This document shows positions 1 through 7,833 of a DNA stretch of 64,000 nt, piece by piece. This DNA is from Pseudomonas putida (GTDB lineage Bacteria > Pseudomonadota > Gammaproteobacteria > Pseudomonadales > Pseudomonadaceae). The stretch lies in contig NZ_CP113097.1 of NCBI RefSeq assembly GCF_026625125.1, positions 1,674,001 to 1,738,000 on the forward strand, in the 5' to 3' direction. The notes beneath the pieces were generated by a model. The model was not told where the DNA came from. It did no database searches and was given only the letters and a program-made list of their open reading frames with translations. Positions within the stretch are counted from its first letter, which is position 1. Every line of letters begins with the position of its first letter. The translations under genes were made by a program, and so were the position numbers.

Positions 1-26
1 TTATTGAAAATGGAGAAAGCTCATGA
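1..26 (+). CDS. 3' end of a truncated paralog of the 827/828-aa P47-like genes
   Basis: Only the last codons are inside the window. Bases 1-26 read (I)IENGESS-stop and match the last codons of the complete gene ending at 4706, with one synonymous change (aat/aac). The ATGA stop/start overlap at 23-26 is also conserved. The rest of this gene must lie upstream of the window, so the locus holds at least three copies of this family. Function as discussed for the gene at 2223-4706. Confidence 0.75.
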
Positions 27-82
27 TCTCCAGTCGCTACAGCCAAACGCTTCAGCGCTTGGCCTACTGGCCAGCACGCTGA
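23..82 (+). pseudogene. Dead 5' remnant of a 950-aa-type gene
   Basis: An ATG overlaps the preceding stop codon (ATGA), exactly as the 950-aa gene does at 7830. The frame reads MISSRYSQTLQRLA before a stop at 80-82. The live gene begins MISNSKGQILQRLE, so the start, spacing and the S-x(2)-Q-x-LQRL pattern are shared. Nothing homologous continues after the stop. I infer that an ancestral unit paired an 827-like gene with a 950-like gene and that the second member was lost here. Confidence 0.55.
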
Positions 83-360
83 AGTTTACTGCGATCTTCA
101 TCAACTATGTCGGCACATTACTTGTTAAGCCAGGTTATGTGCCGGCCGTTGGGTGCTGCATGTTTTTTGCGCTTGCAGCGTAATTAACAATAAGAGCAGC
201 AACGTCAATAATCAGCACGCTAGGGGCTGTTCAGGCGGGGTGCCTACGTGCCTGAGATCGGTTGAAGGCCGATGTTTGTTGCGGTGGTTAATCCGGTTGA
301 CCTGTTAATTTTGCTAGTAGGCGGGTGGCTCAAGCGCACTTATAAAGGAGCTCTGAGCCC

Positions 361-2193
361 ATGAGGAATATGCCAATGTCACGCCGACTTGAACAGGCGG
401 TCGAGCCGCTAACGCCGCCACCCGCCCCGATCATCGAAATACTCAATACCTACGATGAAATCGATTTTGAAATCTTGGGCGAGGATGATCTGGCTGTTTC
501 GATGGAATGGCCAGGCATCGCACTGGGCGATACATTTCACGTTCACTGGCGAGGGGCGGATGCCGCAGGCCAAGGTTTTGATATCTACGGCGATCATGAG
601 GTCGATGAGAGCAATTTCAACTCCCAGACAAACCGCGTCACGATCAACATCCTAAATGGATTCATCGTTGCCGCAGACCAAGGCTACGCATTCGTCTCTT
701 GCGAAGTAACCAACCCAGCACTGGGGCATTCGCTGCGTCGCTTCGCTTTTGTGGGGGTCCGTGCACATCGCATGGAACATCTGCCGGTCGCGCAGGCTTT
801 GGAGTCCCATAGGTTGTACATCGACCCCGATGACCTTGGCAGCGCCGGGGCGACGTTCATCATCCCTCCCTACCAAGCCATGCAAAAAGGCGACGACGTC
901 AAGTTGACCTTCCAGGGGTACAGCGACGGTTTCCCTGAGGTCCCCTGGACCGACCTTGAGCCAGTGCTGACGGAGGCCGATGTCGGCCTGCCGGTGATCA
1001 GGCAAGTTCCCAGAGACCAGTTCAATTTCCTACAAGGCGGCGATTACGCGGATGTCTGCTATCAGATCAAGCTTGCTTCTGGCGGCGAGGCCCTGGTGGG
1101 GCCGGTGCAGAGGCTGAACATTGGCCCGCTTCCCGAGGACCGCCTGCCGCAGCTGACCATCGACGACTACGAGGGCGGCGAACTGGACCCCATCGAATTT
1201 CCCGAGGGGCTGACGCTGCGGGTCAACGCCTACCCTCAGCTCAATGTCTCGGACTGGATCTTGTTGCAGGTCAACGGGCAGCCCGTCGGCTTCGAACGGG
1301 CAGACCTGAGTACCCTGCATGGTGGGGAGATTACCTTCCAGCTAGGCGCGCAGGTGCTCAAAACCAGTGAGCGTCTGAAACTCTCGTACCAAAGCGCTCG
1401 CGAGGGCCTGGGCCTGGCTTCGGAAACCCTGGATGTGGAGCTGGTCGACACACGAGACTTGGCAGTCGTCGAGGTCGAGCAAGCCCAGGGGGAAGGTGGC
1501 GAAAACCCCAGCCATTTGTGGCTCGATGCCAATAGCGCTATAGGCGGGGCCTATATCAATGTGCCGCCCGTCGACCTGCGCGTGGGCGAAACGGTGCAGG
1601 TGCATTGGCTTGGGCGCCCCGACGCCGGTACCCATGTCGCCACCGAGCCGGTAAGCCCCGCTTGGCCCTGGCGTTTCAGGGTGCCTGCCAGCGCCGTGGC
1701 GGCCAACATGGAGGCCAATGCCCAATCCGCCAATAAGCGCTTCGAGGTGCTCTGGCACATTGTCAAGGACGGGAAAACGCTCCAGGTCTCGCCGCCGGTC
1801 CATTTACGGATATTGCCGTTAGTCACCAGCCGTTATCCACAAATCACCTGTGCCCAGGCTCGAGGCCAGTTGTTGTCGCGTGAAAAAGCCTTGGCGGAGG
1901 GGGCACACCTTGCCCTCACGCAGTGGGTGTTCATGGCTGCGGAGCAGCATGTGAACATCGCGTTTATTGGTAAGGGGAACTCGGGTCCGTTCGCAAGAGT
2001 TCTACGTAATGAGCCGACCACGCCAGACGAAGTGGCGGCAGGCGTGATCGAGCTCCCAATCCCGGAAGACGTAGTGAGGGCGCAGACGCTCGGTGAAGTG
2101 TTTGAAATCCACGTAACGGTGAACTTCGAAAACGTCGATCGAGAGGATGTGACTACGACGTTCTCCACACTTTATTTAACAATGGCTCAATAA
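361..2193 (+). CDS. 610-aa Ig-like array protein
   Basis: Function unknown. The protein appears to be built from about five successive beta-rich Ig-like modules, roughly residues 35-130, 150-255, 265-360, 385-480 and 490-605. Most carry a G-[DE]-x-V-x-V-x-W-x-G core (GDTFHVHWRG, GETVQVHWLG) of the kind found in many uncharacterised Pseudomonas repeat proteins. There is no signal peptide or membrane segment, and the N-terminus is proline-rich (LTPPPAP). The start at 361 follows AAGGAG at 345-350; in-frame ATGs at 370 and 376 are alternatives. It ends 29 nt before the 827-aa gene and is probably co-transcribed. A decayed second copy lies at 5041-5324. The 658-aa and 485-aa proteins downstream share the module type. 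Confidence 0.7.
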   Translation: MRNMPMSRRLEQAVEPLTPPPAPIIEILNTYDEIDFEILGEDDLAVSMEWPGIALGDTFHVHWRGADAAGQGFDIYGDHEVDESNFNSQTNRVTINILNGFIVAADQGYAFVSCEVTNPALGHSLRRFAFVGVRAHRMEHLPVAQALESHRLYIDPDDLGSAGATFIIPPYQAMQKGDDVKLTFQGYSDGFPEVPWTDLEPVLTEADVGLPVIRQVPRDQFNFLQGGDYADVCYQIKLASGGEALVGPVQRLNIGPLPEDRLPQLTIDDYEGGELDPIEFPEGLTLRVNAYPQLNVSDWILLQVNGQPVGFERADLSTLHGGEITFQLGAQVLKTSERLKLSYQSAREGLGLASETLDVELVDTRDLAVVEVEQAQGEGGENPSHLWLDANSAIGGAYINVPPVDLRVGETVQVHWLGRPDAGTHVATEPVSPAWPWRFRVPASAVAANMEANAQSANKRFEVLWHIVKDGKTLQVSPPVHLRILPLVTSRYPQITCAQARGQLLSREKALAEGAHLALTQWVFMAAEQHVNIAFIGKGNSGPFARVLRNEPTTPDEVAAGVIELPIPEDVVRAQTLGEVFEIHVTVNFENVDREDVTTTFSTLYLTMAQ

Positions 2194-2222
2194 CGATTGA
2201 TCATCCAATCGAGGACAGAAAA

Positions 2223-4706
2223 ATGGCTAGAGAATCGCTTGAGGATTTTCTGAGCTTCATGAGCGAAAAGCCCCGCACTTGGGACTGGGACGCAATTGTC
2301 GCTTATGACCGTAATACGACTAATGACTTGCTGATGCAGGAATATATAGAGCGTTTCAAAAGTGATGCGTACTTTGAAACCCTGACCTTCGCGGTACCCA
2401 TCACCCAGGGTTGGCAAATTTCCGAAGGGCAACGTCTGGACAAGCCCCGTCTGAAGTTCGAGGCTGCCGATCTGGGTGACAGCACAGCAGATTTGTCGAT
2501 GCGCATCGTGGGCGGCCGCCAGTTTCACGTGGGTCTCGACCTGAACCGTGGTTATCGGTTCAACTCCATTAAACTGGCCGATGCACTGAATGGGCCGGTA
2601 CTGCATGTGCGTCTGCGCTTGGGGAATACGCCGGGCCATATAGAACCGGTATACAAAGGGGAGGCGAAAGTCGTCATCGACTTGAGCAATCCGACTTGGG
2701 ATTTTTACCTGACCTTTTCAGACTACCCGGAAGAGAACCGGGTGGGCGGTGCACGCTACAAAGAGATATTTTCCAATTGGCATGACGAAAAGAAAAAGTT
2801 AACCCTGAATACGCTCAGGGTCGCCCCGGACGACTTCGTGCAGCCCGCCAGTTTTTTGATCAGAACCCATGCCGAGCCCAATGCAGCGGATGGCGAAGGT
2901 GCTGTGCTGCTGTTCGTGACAATGCAGGGAGGGGAAAACGGCAAGTTACCGGCGAACGATAAAGACTTTCACTACCTACTCCCTGATGCTCCGATACCCT
3001 ATACCACCAATTTAATCTTTTCACAAAGATTTTTCTTGCAGCGGTTGATGGCAAAATGGTTTGCCGGACTCAATAGTGCCAACGAAGAGAGGCCTTTCGA
3101 GTTTGAAACATTGGGTGACAGTGAAACGGGGTTCATAGAAGGAATCAAAGCAACTCAGGGGGTGTTATATATGCCGCCTTATGAGACTGGTCCGGGAGCT
3201 GAACCTATTTTAGACTTTCAAAATGGATTCAAACTTGCATTTGCTCCTGATGACGTGTGGGGCGAAGGTGAATTTACCCTGACCTATTATAAGCATGACG
3301 AAGGGAGGCTTCAGTTTCTATGGACAGGAAAAAATAACAGTTATTTGGTCGCTAGGGCGAATGATACGTCAGGAGTCCACACTGGCGAAAGTGATTTTAC
3401 TTGGGAGGGAAGTGGAATTTATTTCCTCGAAATTGATGGCACGAAAAAATGCTCTCTGAAATTAGAGCAGATGACCGCTATGAGTGTGCTGGAACTTAGG
3501 CCATCATGGGAGGAGGCGCTCGAGTGGGACCCCAGTGTGGCGGCAATCATAGCCGCAGCGGGGCCAGTAGGTTCCGAGCAGGTCAAACAACGATTAGTGA
3601 AAAGCTTCGAAGAATTCGCAGAAGCTACCAACGATATCAATTTGTTCCTGCTTCATGGCTTGTTGTTCAGGGGTGGAGCAGAGGTAATACAGCTTGATAA
3701 GGCCTTCCTCCCTGGTGATGTCGTACTCCCCGGTTACTTGGCACCCTCCCAAACCACCCTCAAACTCAATGCCACTGAAGTGACCCTTGGCGCCGGCTCG
3801 TTCTATCAATTCACCGCCGAGCCATCCAGCGGGGTCACCTGGGCCGTGAGCAACTTGCCGGATGAAGAGGGTGATTGCGGCAGCATCGATGCCAACGGCA
3901 AGTACACGCCCATGGTCGCCTCGACAATCCCCCATGCGCAGAAGGTGGTCATCGTCACGGCCACCAGCGGCGAGCATATCAGCCGGGCCCTGGTCACCGT
4001 CATCAAGCGCAGCATCGCCCTGGACCCGGTCATCATGACCGCCGAGCAACTCGCCACCAAGGATAACGTCTACAAGGTTTCGGGCGCTTCGCTACAAGGC
4101 AGTACCCTCCAATGGCGTATGTCGGAGGGTGCGATCGGCTCGATCCAGACCGACCCGAGCCCTCTTCCGGACGTGCAGGATGGTCGCCTGTATGTCGTGC
4201 CCAAGAAAAGCAGCGCCGCGACCATGGCGTTCGACGAGCGTTACGGCAAACTCATGCCGGTGGCCTCCGAGCAGTGGCAGGCCAGGCGGGCGGCGGGCTG
4301 CAAGTTTTCCGCAGTCGACCTTTCCGATCTCATGGCCTTCGAGCAGATCATCGTCGAAGGCGAAAACGACAGCCAAACCATCGACGTGCTGTTGCCGCTA
4401 CAGAACGAAACGCACTGGTTCCAGTATCAGCCAATGGCTGACGGCAGCGTGCAGCTGGAGCTCTGGACCGATACCATGGATGGCGCTCTGCGGATAGAAC
4501 CCGAATGTGCCGATTGGTTTCTGGTGAAGGGCAAAGGAACGTTAGACCTGGGCCTGTACACGCCCGCTGCCGATGGTAGCGACAGCTATGCCGTAGTGGT
4601 GGCCTTCGAGCCTGGCAATCCTCGTGGCTATTGGTGGACCTACGCCATCCTGCCCATGCCCTATCTGGACGTGGCGCGCATTATTGAAAACGGAGAAAGC
4701 TCATGA
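2223..4706 (+). CDS. 827-aa P47/TULIP-like protein with C-terminal Ig-like domain
   Basis: Not a characterised protein. The N-terminal half (about residues 1-480) carries WDAIVAY at 22-28, TND-LL-x-QEY just after, GAVLLFVTM near 226 and FHYLLPD near 249. This order resembles the clostridial P47/OrfX (TULIP-fold, lipid-binding) family, but the assignment is by motif memory. A Big_2-like Ig module follows at about residues 500-600 (FTAEPSSGVTWAVS, then GSIDANGKYTP). The last 220 residues are a further beta-rich domain. There is no signal peptide. The start follows GAGGACAG. It is paralogous to the gene at 5347-7833: the N-terminal quarter is similar, the centre (about 265-480) is strongly diverged and AT-rich, and the 3' third is nearly identical. 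It ends in the ATGA that begins a dead 950-like remnant. Confidence 0.7.
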   Translation: MARESLEDFLSFMSEKPRTWDWDAIVAYDRNTTNDLLMQEYIERFKSDAYFETLTFAVPITQGWQISEGQRLDKPRLKFEAADLGDSTADLSMRIVGGRQFHVGLDLNRGYRFNSIKLADALNGPVLHVRLRLGNTPGHIEPVYKGEAKVVIDLSNPTWDFYLTFSDYPEENRVGGARYKEIFSNWHDEKKKLTLNTLRVAPDDFVQPASFLIRTHAEPNAADGEGAVLLFVTMQGGENGKLPANDKDFHYLLPDAPIPYTTNLIFSQRFFLQRLMAKWFAGLNSANEERPFEFETLGDSETGFIEGIKATQGVLYMPPYETGPGAEPILDFQNGFKLAFAPDDVWGEGEFTLTYYKHDEGRLQFLWTGKNNSYLVARANDTSGVHTGESDFTWEGSGIYFLEIDGTKKCSLKLEQMTAMSVLELRPSWEEALEWDPSVAAIIAAAGPVGSEQVKQRLVKSFEEFAEATNDINLFLLHGLLFRGGAEVIQLDKAFLPGDVVLPGYLAPSQTTLKLNATEVTLGAGSFYQFTAEPSSGVTWAVSNLPDEEGDCGSIDANGKYTPMVASTIPHAQKVVIVTATSGEHISRALVTVIKRSIALDPVIMTAEQLATKDNVYKVSGASLQGSTLQWRMSEGAIGSIQTDPSPLPDVQDGRLYVVPKKSSAATMAFDERYGKLMPVASEQWQARRAAGCKFSAVDLSDLMAFEQIIVEGENDSQTIDVLLPLQNETHWFQYQPMADGSVQLELWTDTMDGALRIEPECADWFLVKGKGTLDLGLYTPAADGSDSYAVVVAFEPGNPRGYWWTYAILPMPYLDVARIIENGESS
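3714..4706. repeat. Near-identical 3' gene segment, copy 1 (partner 6844-7833)
   Basis: About 990 bp coding for the Ig-like and C-terminal domains is nearly identical to 6844-7833. Runs of many dozens of bases match exactly, with only scattered single substitutions. Immediately upstream the two genes are far more different. This abrupt change in identity suggests gene conversion or recent unequal recombination. Confidence 0.85.
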
Positions 4707-5199
4707 TCTCCAGTCGCTACAGCCAAACGCTTCAGCGCTTGGCCTAACGGGCCAGCACGCTGAAGTTACTGCGATCTTCATCAACTATGTCGGCACATTA
4801 CTTGTTAAGCCAGGCTATGTGCCGGCCGTTGGGTGCTGCATGTTTTTTGCGCTTGCAGCGTAATTAAATATAAGTGCAGCAACGTCAATGATCAGCACGC
4901 TAGGGGCTGTTCAGGCGGGGTGCCTACCGTGCCTGAGATCGGTTGAAGGCCGATGTTTGTTGCGGCACTTAATCCGGTTGACCTGTTAATTTTGCTAGTA
5001 GGCGGGTGGCTCAAACGCGCTTATAAATGAGCCCTGAGCCCACGAGGAATATGCCAATGTCACGCCGACTTGAACAGGCGGTCGAGCCGCTAACGCCGCC
5101 ACCCGCTCCGATCATCGAAATACTCACTACCGACGATGAAATCGATTTTGAGACCTTGGGCGATGATGATCTGGCTGTTCGATGGAATGGCCAGGCATC
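4681..5199. repeat. Direct repeat copy 2 (partner at 1-519)
   Basis: Second copy of the repeat at the window start. It again links the tail of an 827-like gene to the start of a 610-like gene. Differences from copy 1 include an earlier stop in the 950-like remnant, a 1-nt deletion near 4766, and loss of the AAGGAG ribosome-binding site (now AATGAG) and of the ATG (now ACG at 5042). The stretch 4707-5040 has no intact gene. A 79-codon open frame across it (4624-4863) is read through the end of the 827-aa gene in another frame and is not conserved in copy 1. Confidence 0.85.
4703..4747 (+). pseudogene. Dead 5' remnant of a 950-aa-type gene, second copy
   Basis: The ATG at 4703 overlaps the 827-aa stop (ATGA). 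The frame reads MISSRYSQTLQRLA and then meets TAA at 4745-4747, six codons earlier than in the copy at 23. The similarity to the start of the intact 950-aa gene (7830) is in sequence and in the coupled start/stop arrangement. Confidence 0.55.
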
Positions 5200-5324
5200 C
5201 AGACGAAGCCGACGCAGGCGTAATCGAACTCACAATTCCGGAAGACGTAGTGAGGGCGCAGAAGCTCGGTGAAATGTTTGAAAGCCAGGTAACGGTGAAT
5301 TTCGAAAACGTCGATAACCGTTGA
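5041..5324 (+). pseudogene. Decayed copy of the 610-aa Ig-array gene
   Basis: The first part (5051 to about 5199) matches codons 4-53 of the gene at 361. The text then jumps to match bases from about 2023 onward (codons 555 to about 585), which gives a roughly 1.5-kb internal deletion. A short CCAG word is present at both edges. A single T is also missing near 5178, shifting the frame. The start codon has become ACG, the ribosome-binding site has been lost, and about 50 nt are missing near the 3' end. The tail frame (DAGVIELTIPEDVVRAQKLG) remains recognisable to the stop at 5322-5324. It lies just upstream of the 828-aa gene, where the intact copy would have stood. Confidence 0.85.
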
Positions 5325-5346
5325 CCATTCAATCGAGGACAGAAAA

Positions 5347-7833
5347 ATGGCTAGAGAGTCGTTTGAAGATTTTCTGAGTTTCATGCGCGAAAAACCCCGG
5401 ACTTGGGGTTGGGACGCGATTGTCGCTTATGACCGTGAGACAACCAATGATTTGCTGATGCAGGAATACATAGATCGTTTTGACAACGGAACATTTTTTG
5501 AAACCCTGACCTTCGCTGTACCCCTCACCCAGGGTTGGCAAGTTTCCGAAGGGCAACGCCTGGACAAGCCGCGCCTGAAGTTCGAGGCCACCGACCTGCC
5601 GAACAGCAGCGCAGACCTGTCGATGCGCATCGTGGGTGGCCGCCAGTTTCAGGTGGGCCTCGACCTGAACGGTGGTTATCGTATCAACTCGCTCAAATGG
5701 GCAGATGCCTTGAATGGGCCTGTTTTGCATGTGCGTTTGGAATTGGGAAAAACGCCGGGCCACGTGGAGCGGCTAATTGGTCTTCGGGCGAGTGTTATCA
5801 TCGATTTAAGCAATCCGAGTTGGGAGTTTTACCTGACCTTTTCAGATTACCCGGAAGAGAACCATTTGGGCGGTGCGCGGTATAAAGAGATATTTGCCAA
5901 TTGGCCTGACGAAAAGAAAGCGTTAACCCTGTGTGAGCTCAGCATCGTCTTGGTCGACTTGGTACAGCCAGAGCGTTTTTTGATCAGGACCCACGCCGAG
6001 CCCAATGCAACGGATGGCGAAGGTGCTGTGCTGCTTTTCGTGACAATGAAGGGCAGTGAAAACGGCAGCATGCCGGTGACTGATAAAGACTTCCATTACC
6101 TGCTACCCGAAGCGCCCAATGCTGCAATGCCCTATAGCACCAATGTGGTTTTTTCGCATAATTTTTTCTTGCCGCGAGTGTTGGAACAATGGTTTTTCGA
6201 TCTTCAGTTTGACAACGTGGGTAAACCTTACGAGTTTGAAGTATTGGGTGGCAGTGACGGGGGGTTCATTCAAGGGGTTCGAGTAACGCAGGGGGCGCTG
6301 GACGTGCCGCGGTCTGAGACCGACCCGGAGACTGAGCCTTATTTGAGTTTCGGACGATTTGCACTTGCATTCGCTGATGATTTGGGGTTGGGGGAAGGTG
6401 CATTTACTGTGACACCTCATCAGTCTGAAGATGGGTGGTTTACGATCACTTGGACTGGAGGCTATTCCACTAGTCTGGTGGCTAAGGCGAATAGAAATTC
6501 AAGGGAGTACGCCTCATCTGTTGATTATTGGTGGAGCTTATCTGTTGATTTTGCGATTGAAATTGATGGTGATAAAAGAGCCTGCTTGAAAGTAGAACGC
6601 TGGGACATGCAGGGTGGGCTGGAATTTGGGCCCTACTGGAGTGGGTGGGCCGAGGTCGATCCCGATGTGTATAAGATTATGTCCGAAGCGAATACGCTAG
6701 CACCCCGGCTCATTGAGCAGCGGATACAACTGGCCTTCGAAAGGTTCAGCATGGCGACCAGATTCATGAATCTGTTGCTGCTTCATGGGTTTATTTTCAA
6801 AGGTGGCGCGAACACAATTCAGCCTGATAAAGGCTCCAACCCCGGTGATTTCGTACTCCCAGGTTACTTGGCACCCTCTCAAACCACCCTCAAACTCAAT
6901 GCCACTGAAGTGACCATTGGCGCAGGCTCGTTCTATCAATTCACCGCCGAGCCGTCCAGCGGGGTCACCTGGGCAGTGAGCAACCTACCGGCGGAAGAGG
7001 GTGATTGCGGCAGCATCGACGCCAATGGCAAGTACACGCCCATGGTCGCCTCGACAATCCCCCATGCGCAGAAGGTGGTCATCGTCACGGCCACCAGCGG
7101 CGAGCATGTCAGCCGGGCCCTGGTCACCGTCATCAAGCGCAGCATTGCCCTGGACCCGGTCATCATGACCGCCCAGCAACTCGCCACCAAGGATAACGTC
7201 TACAAGGTTTCAGGCGCTTCGCTACAAGGCAGTAACCTCCAATGGCGTATGTCGGAGGATGCGATCGGGTCGATCCAGACCGACCCGAACCCTCTTCCGG
7301 ACGTGCAGGATGGTCGCCTGTATGTCGTGCCCAAGAAAAGCAGCGCCGCGACCATGGCGTTCGACGAGCGTTACGGCAAACTCATGCCGGTGCCCTCCGA
7401 GCAGTGGCAGGCCCGGCGGGCGGCGGGCTGCAAGTTTTCCGCAGTCGACCTTTCCGATCTCATGGCCTTCGAGCAGATCATCGTCGAAGGGGGAAACGAC
7501 AGCCAAACCATCGACGTGCTGTTGCCGCTGCGCAACGAAACGCACTGGTTCACGTACCAGCCGATGGCTGACGGCGCCGTGCAGCTGGAGTTCTGGACCG
7601 ATACCCAGGATGGCCATTACCAGGTCCCCCCCGAAGATGCCGATTGGTTTCTGGTCAGGGGCAACGGAACGTTAGAACTGGGCCTGTACACGCCTGCTGC
7701 CGATGGTAGCGACAGCTATGCCGTAGTGGCGGCCTACGAGCAGGGCGCTCGTGGCTATTGGTGGACCTACGCCATCCTGCCCATGCCCTATCTGGACGTG
7801 GCGCCCATTATTGAAAACGGAGCACGCTCATGA
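5347..7833 (+). CDS. 828-aa P47/TULIP-like protein with C-terminal Ig-like domain (second paralog)
   Basis: Same architecture as the 827-aa protein. The N-terminal half has GWDAIVAY at residues 21-28, GAVLLF near 226 and FHYLLPE near 249, resembling P47/OrfX TULIP proteins. A Big_2-like Ig module (about 500-600) and a beta-rich C-terminal domain follow. Cytoplasmic by sequence: no signal peptide. By eye, identity to the first paralog is high in residues 1-260, low in 265-480 and almost complete from 500 to the end, so the centre is the variable part. The start follows GAGGACAG, as in the first copy. The stop overlaps the ATG of the 950-aa gene by 4 nt (ATGA), implying coupled translation and a functional partnership. 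Confidence 0.7.
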   Translation: MARESFEDFLSFMREKPRTWGWDAIVAYDRETTNDLLMQEYIDRFDNGTFFETLTFAVPLTQGWQVSEGQRLDKPRLKFEATDLPNSSADLSMRIVGGRQFQVGLDLNGGYRINSLKWADALNGPVLHVRLELGKTPGHVERLIGLRASVIIDLSNPSWEFYLTFSDYPEENHLGGARYKEIFANWPDEKKALTLCELSIVLVDLVQPERFLIRTHAEPNATDGEGAVLLFVTMKGSENGSMPVTDKDFHYLLPEAPNAAMPYSTNVVFSHNFFLPRVLEQWFFDLQFDNVGKPYEFEVLGGSDGGFIQGVRVTQGALDVPRSETDPETEPYLSFGRFALAFADDLGLGEGAFTVTPHQSEDGWFTITWTGGYSTSLVAKANRNSREYASSVDYWWSLSVDFAIEIDGDKRACLKVERWDMQGGLEFGPYWSGWAEVDPDVYKIMSEANTLAPRLIEQRIQLAFERFSMATRFMNLLLLHGFIFKGGANTIQPDKGSNPGDFVLPGYLAPSQTTLKLNATEVTIGAGSFYQFTAEPSSGVTWAVSNLPAEEGDCGSIDANGKYTPMVASTIPHAQKVVIVTATSGEHVSRALVTVIKRSIALDPVIMTAQQLATKDNVYKVSGASLQGSNLQWRMSEDAIGSIQTDPNPLPDVQDGRLYVVPKKSSAATMAFDERYGKLMPVPSEQWQARRAAGCKFSAVDLSDLMAFEQIIVEGGNDSQTIDVLLPLRNETHWFTYQPMADGAVQLEFWTDTQDGHYQVPPEDADWFLVRGNGTLELGLYTPAADGSDSYAVVAAYEQGARGYWWTYAILPMPYLDVAPIIENGARS
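6844..7833. repeat. Near-identical 3' gene segment, copy 2 (partner 3714-4706)
   Basis: Partner of 3714-4706 and codes for the same Ig-like and C-terminal domains. Similarity falls off sharply just upstream of 6844, in the region encoding residues 265-490. Confidence 0.85.

Larger units (their letters stand above)
1..519. repeat. Direct repeat copy 1 (about 520 bp; partner at 4681-5199)
   Basis: This segment is about 95% identical by eye to 4681-5199. It contains, in order, the tail of an 827-like gene, a dead start of a 950-like gene (from the ATG at 23), about 280 bp without an intact frame, the ribosome-binding site, and the first 53 codons of the 610-aa gene. Scattered substitutions and 1-nt indels separate the two copies, so the duplication is not recent. 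Between 80 and 340 no convincing reading frame is seen. Confidence 0.85.

Noticed and set aside
297..319. TTGACC as a -35 box upstream of the 610-aa gene
   Set aside because: No acceptable -10 at 16-18 nt; the TATAAA at 341 is too far away.
4624..4863. 79-codon frame across the direct repeat ending in a hydrophobic stretch
   Set aside because: The first third is the 827-aa gene read in another frame, and the matching copy at 1-183 has a 1-nt shift, so it is not conserved.
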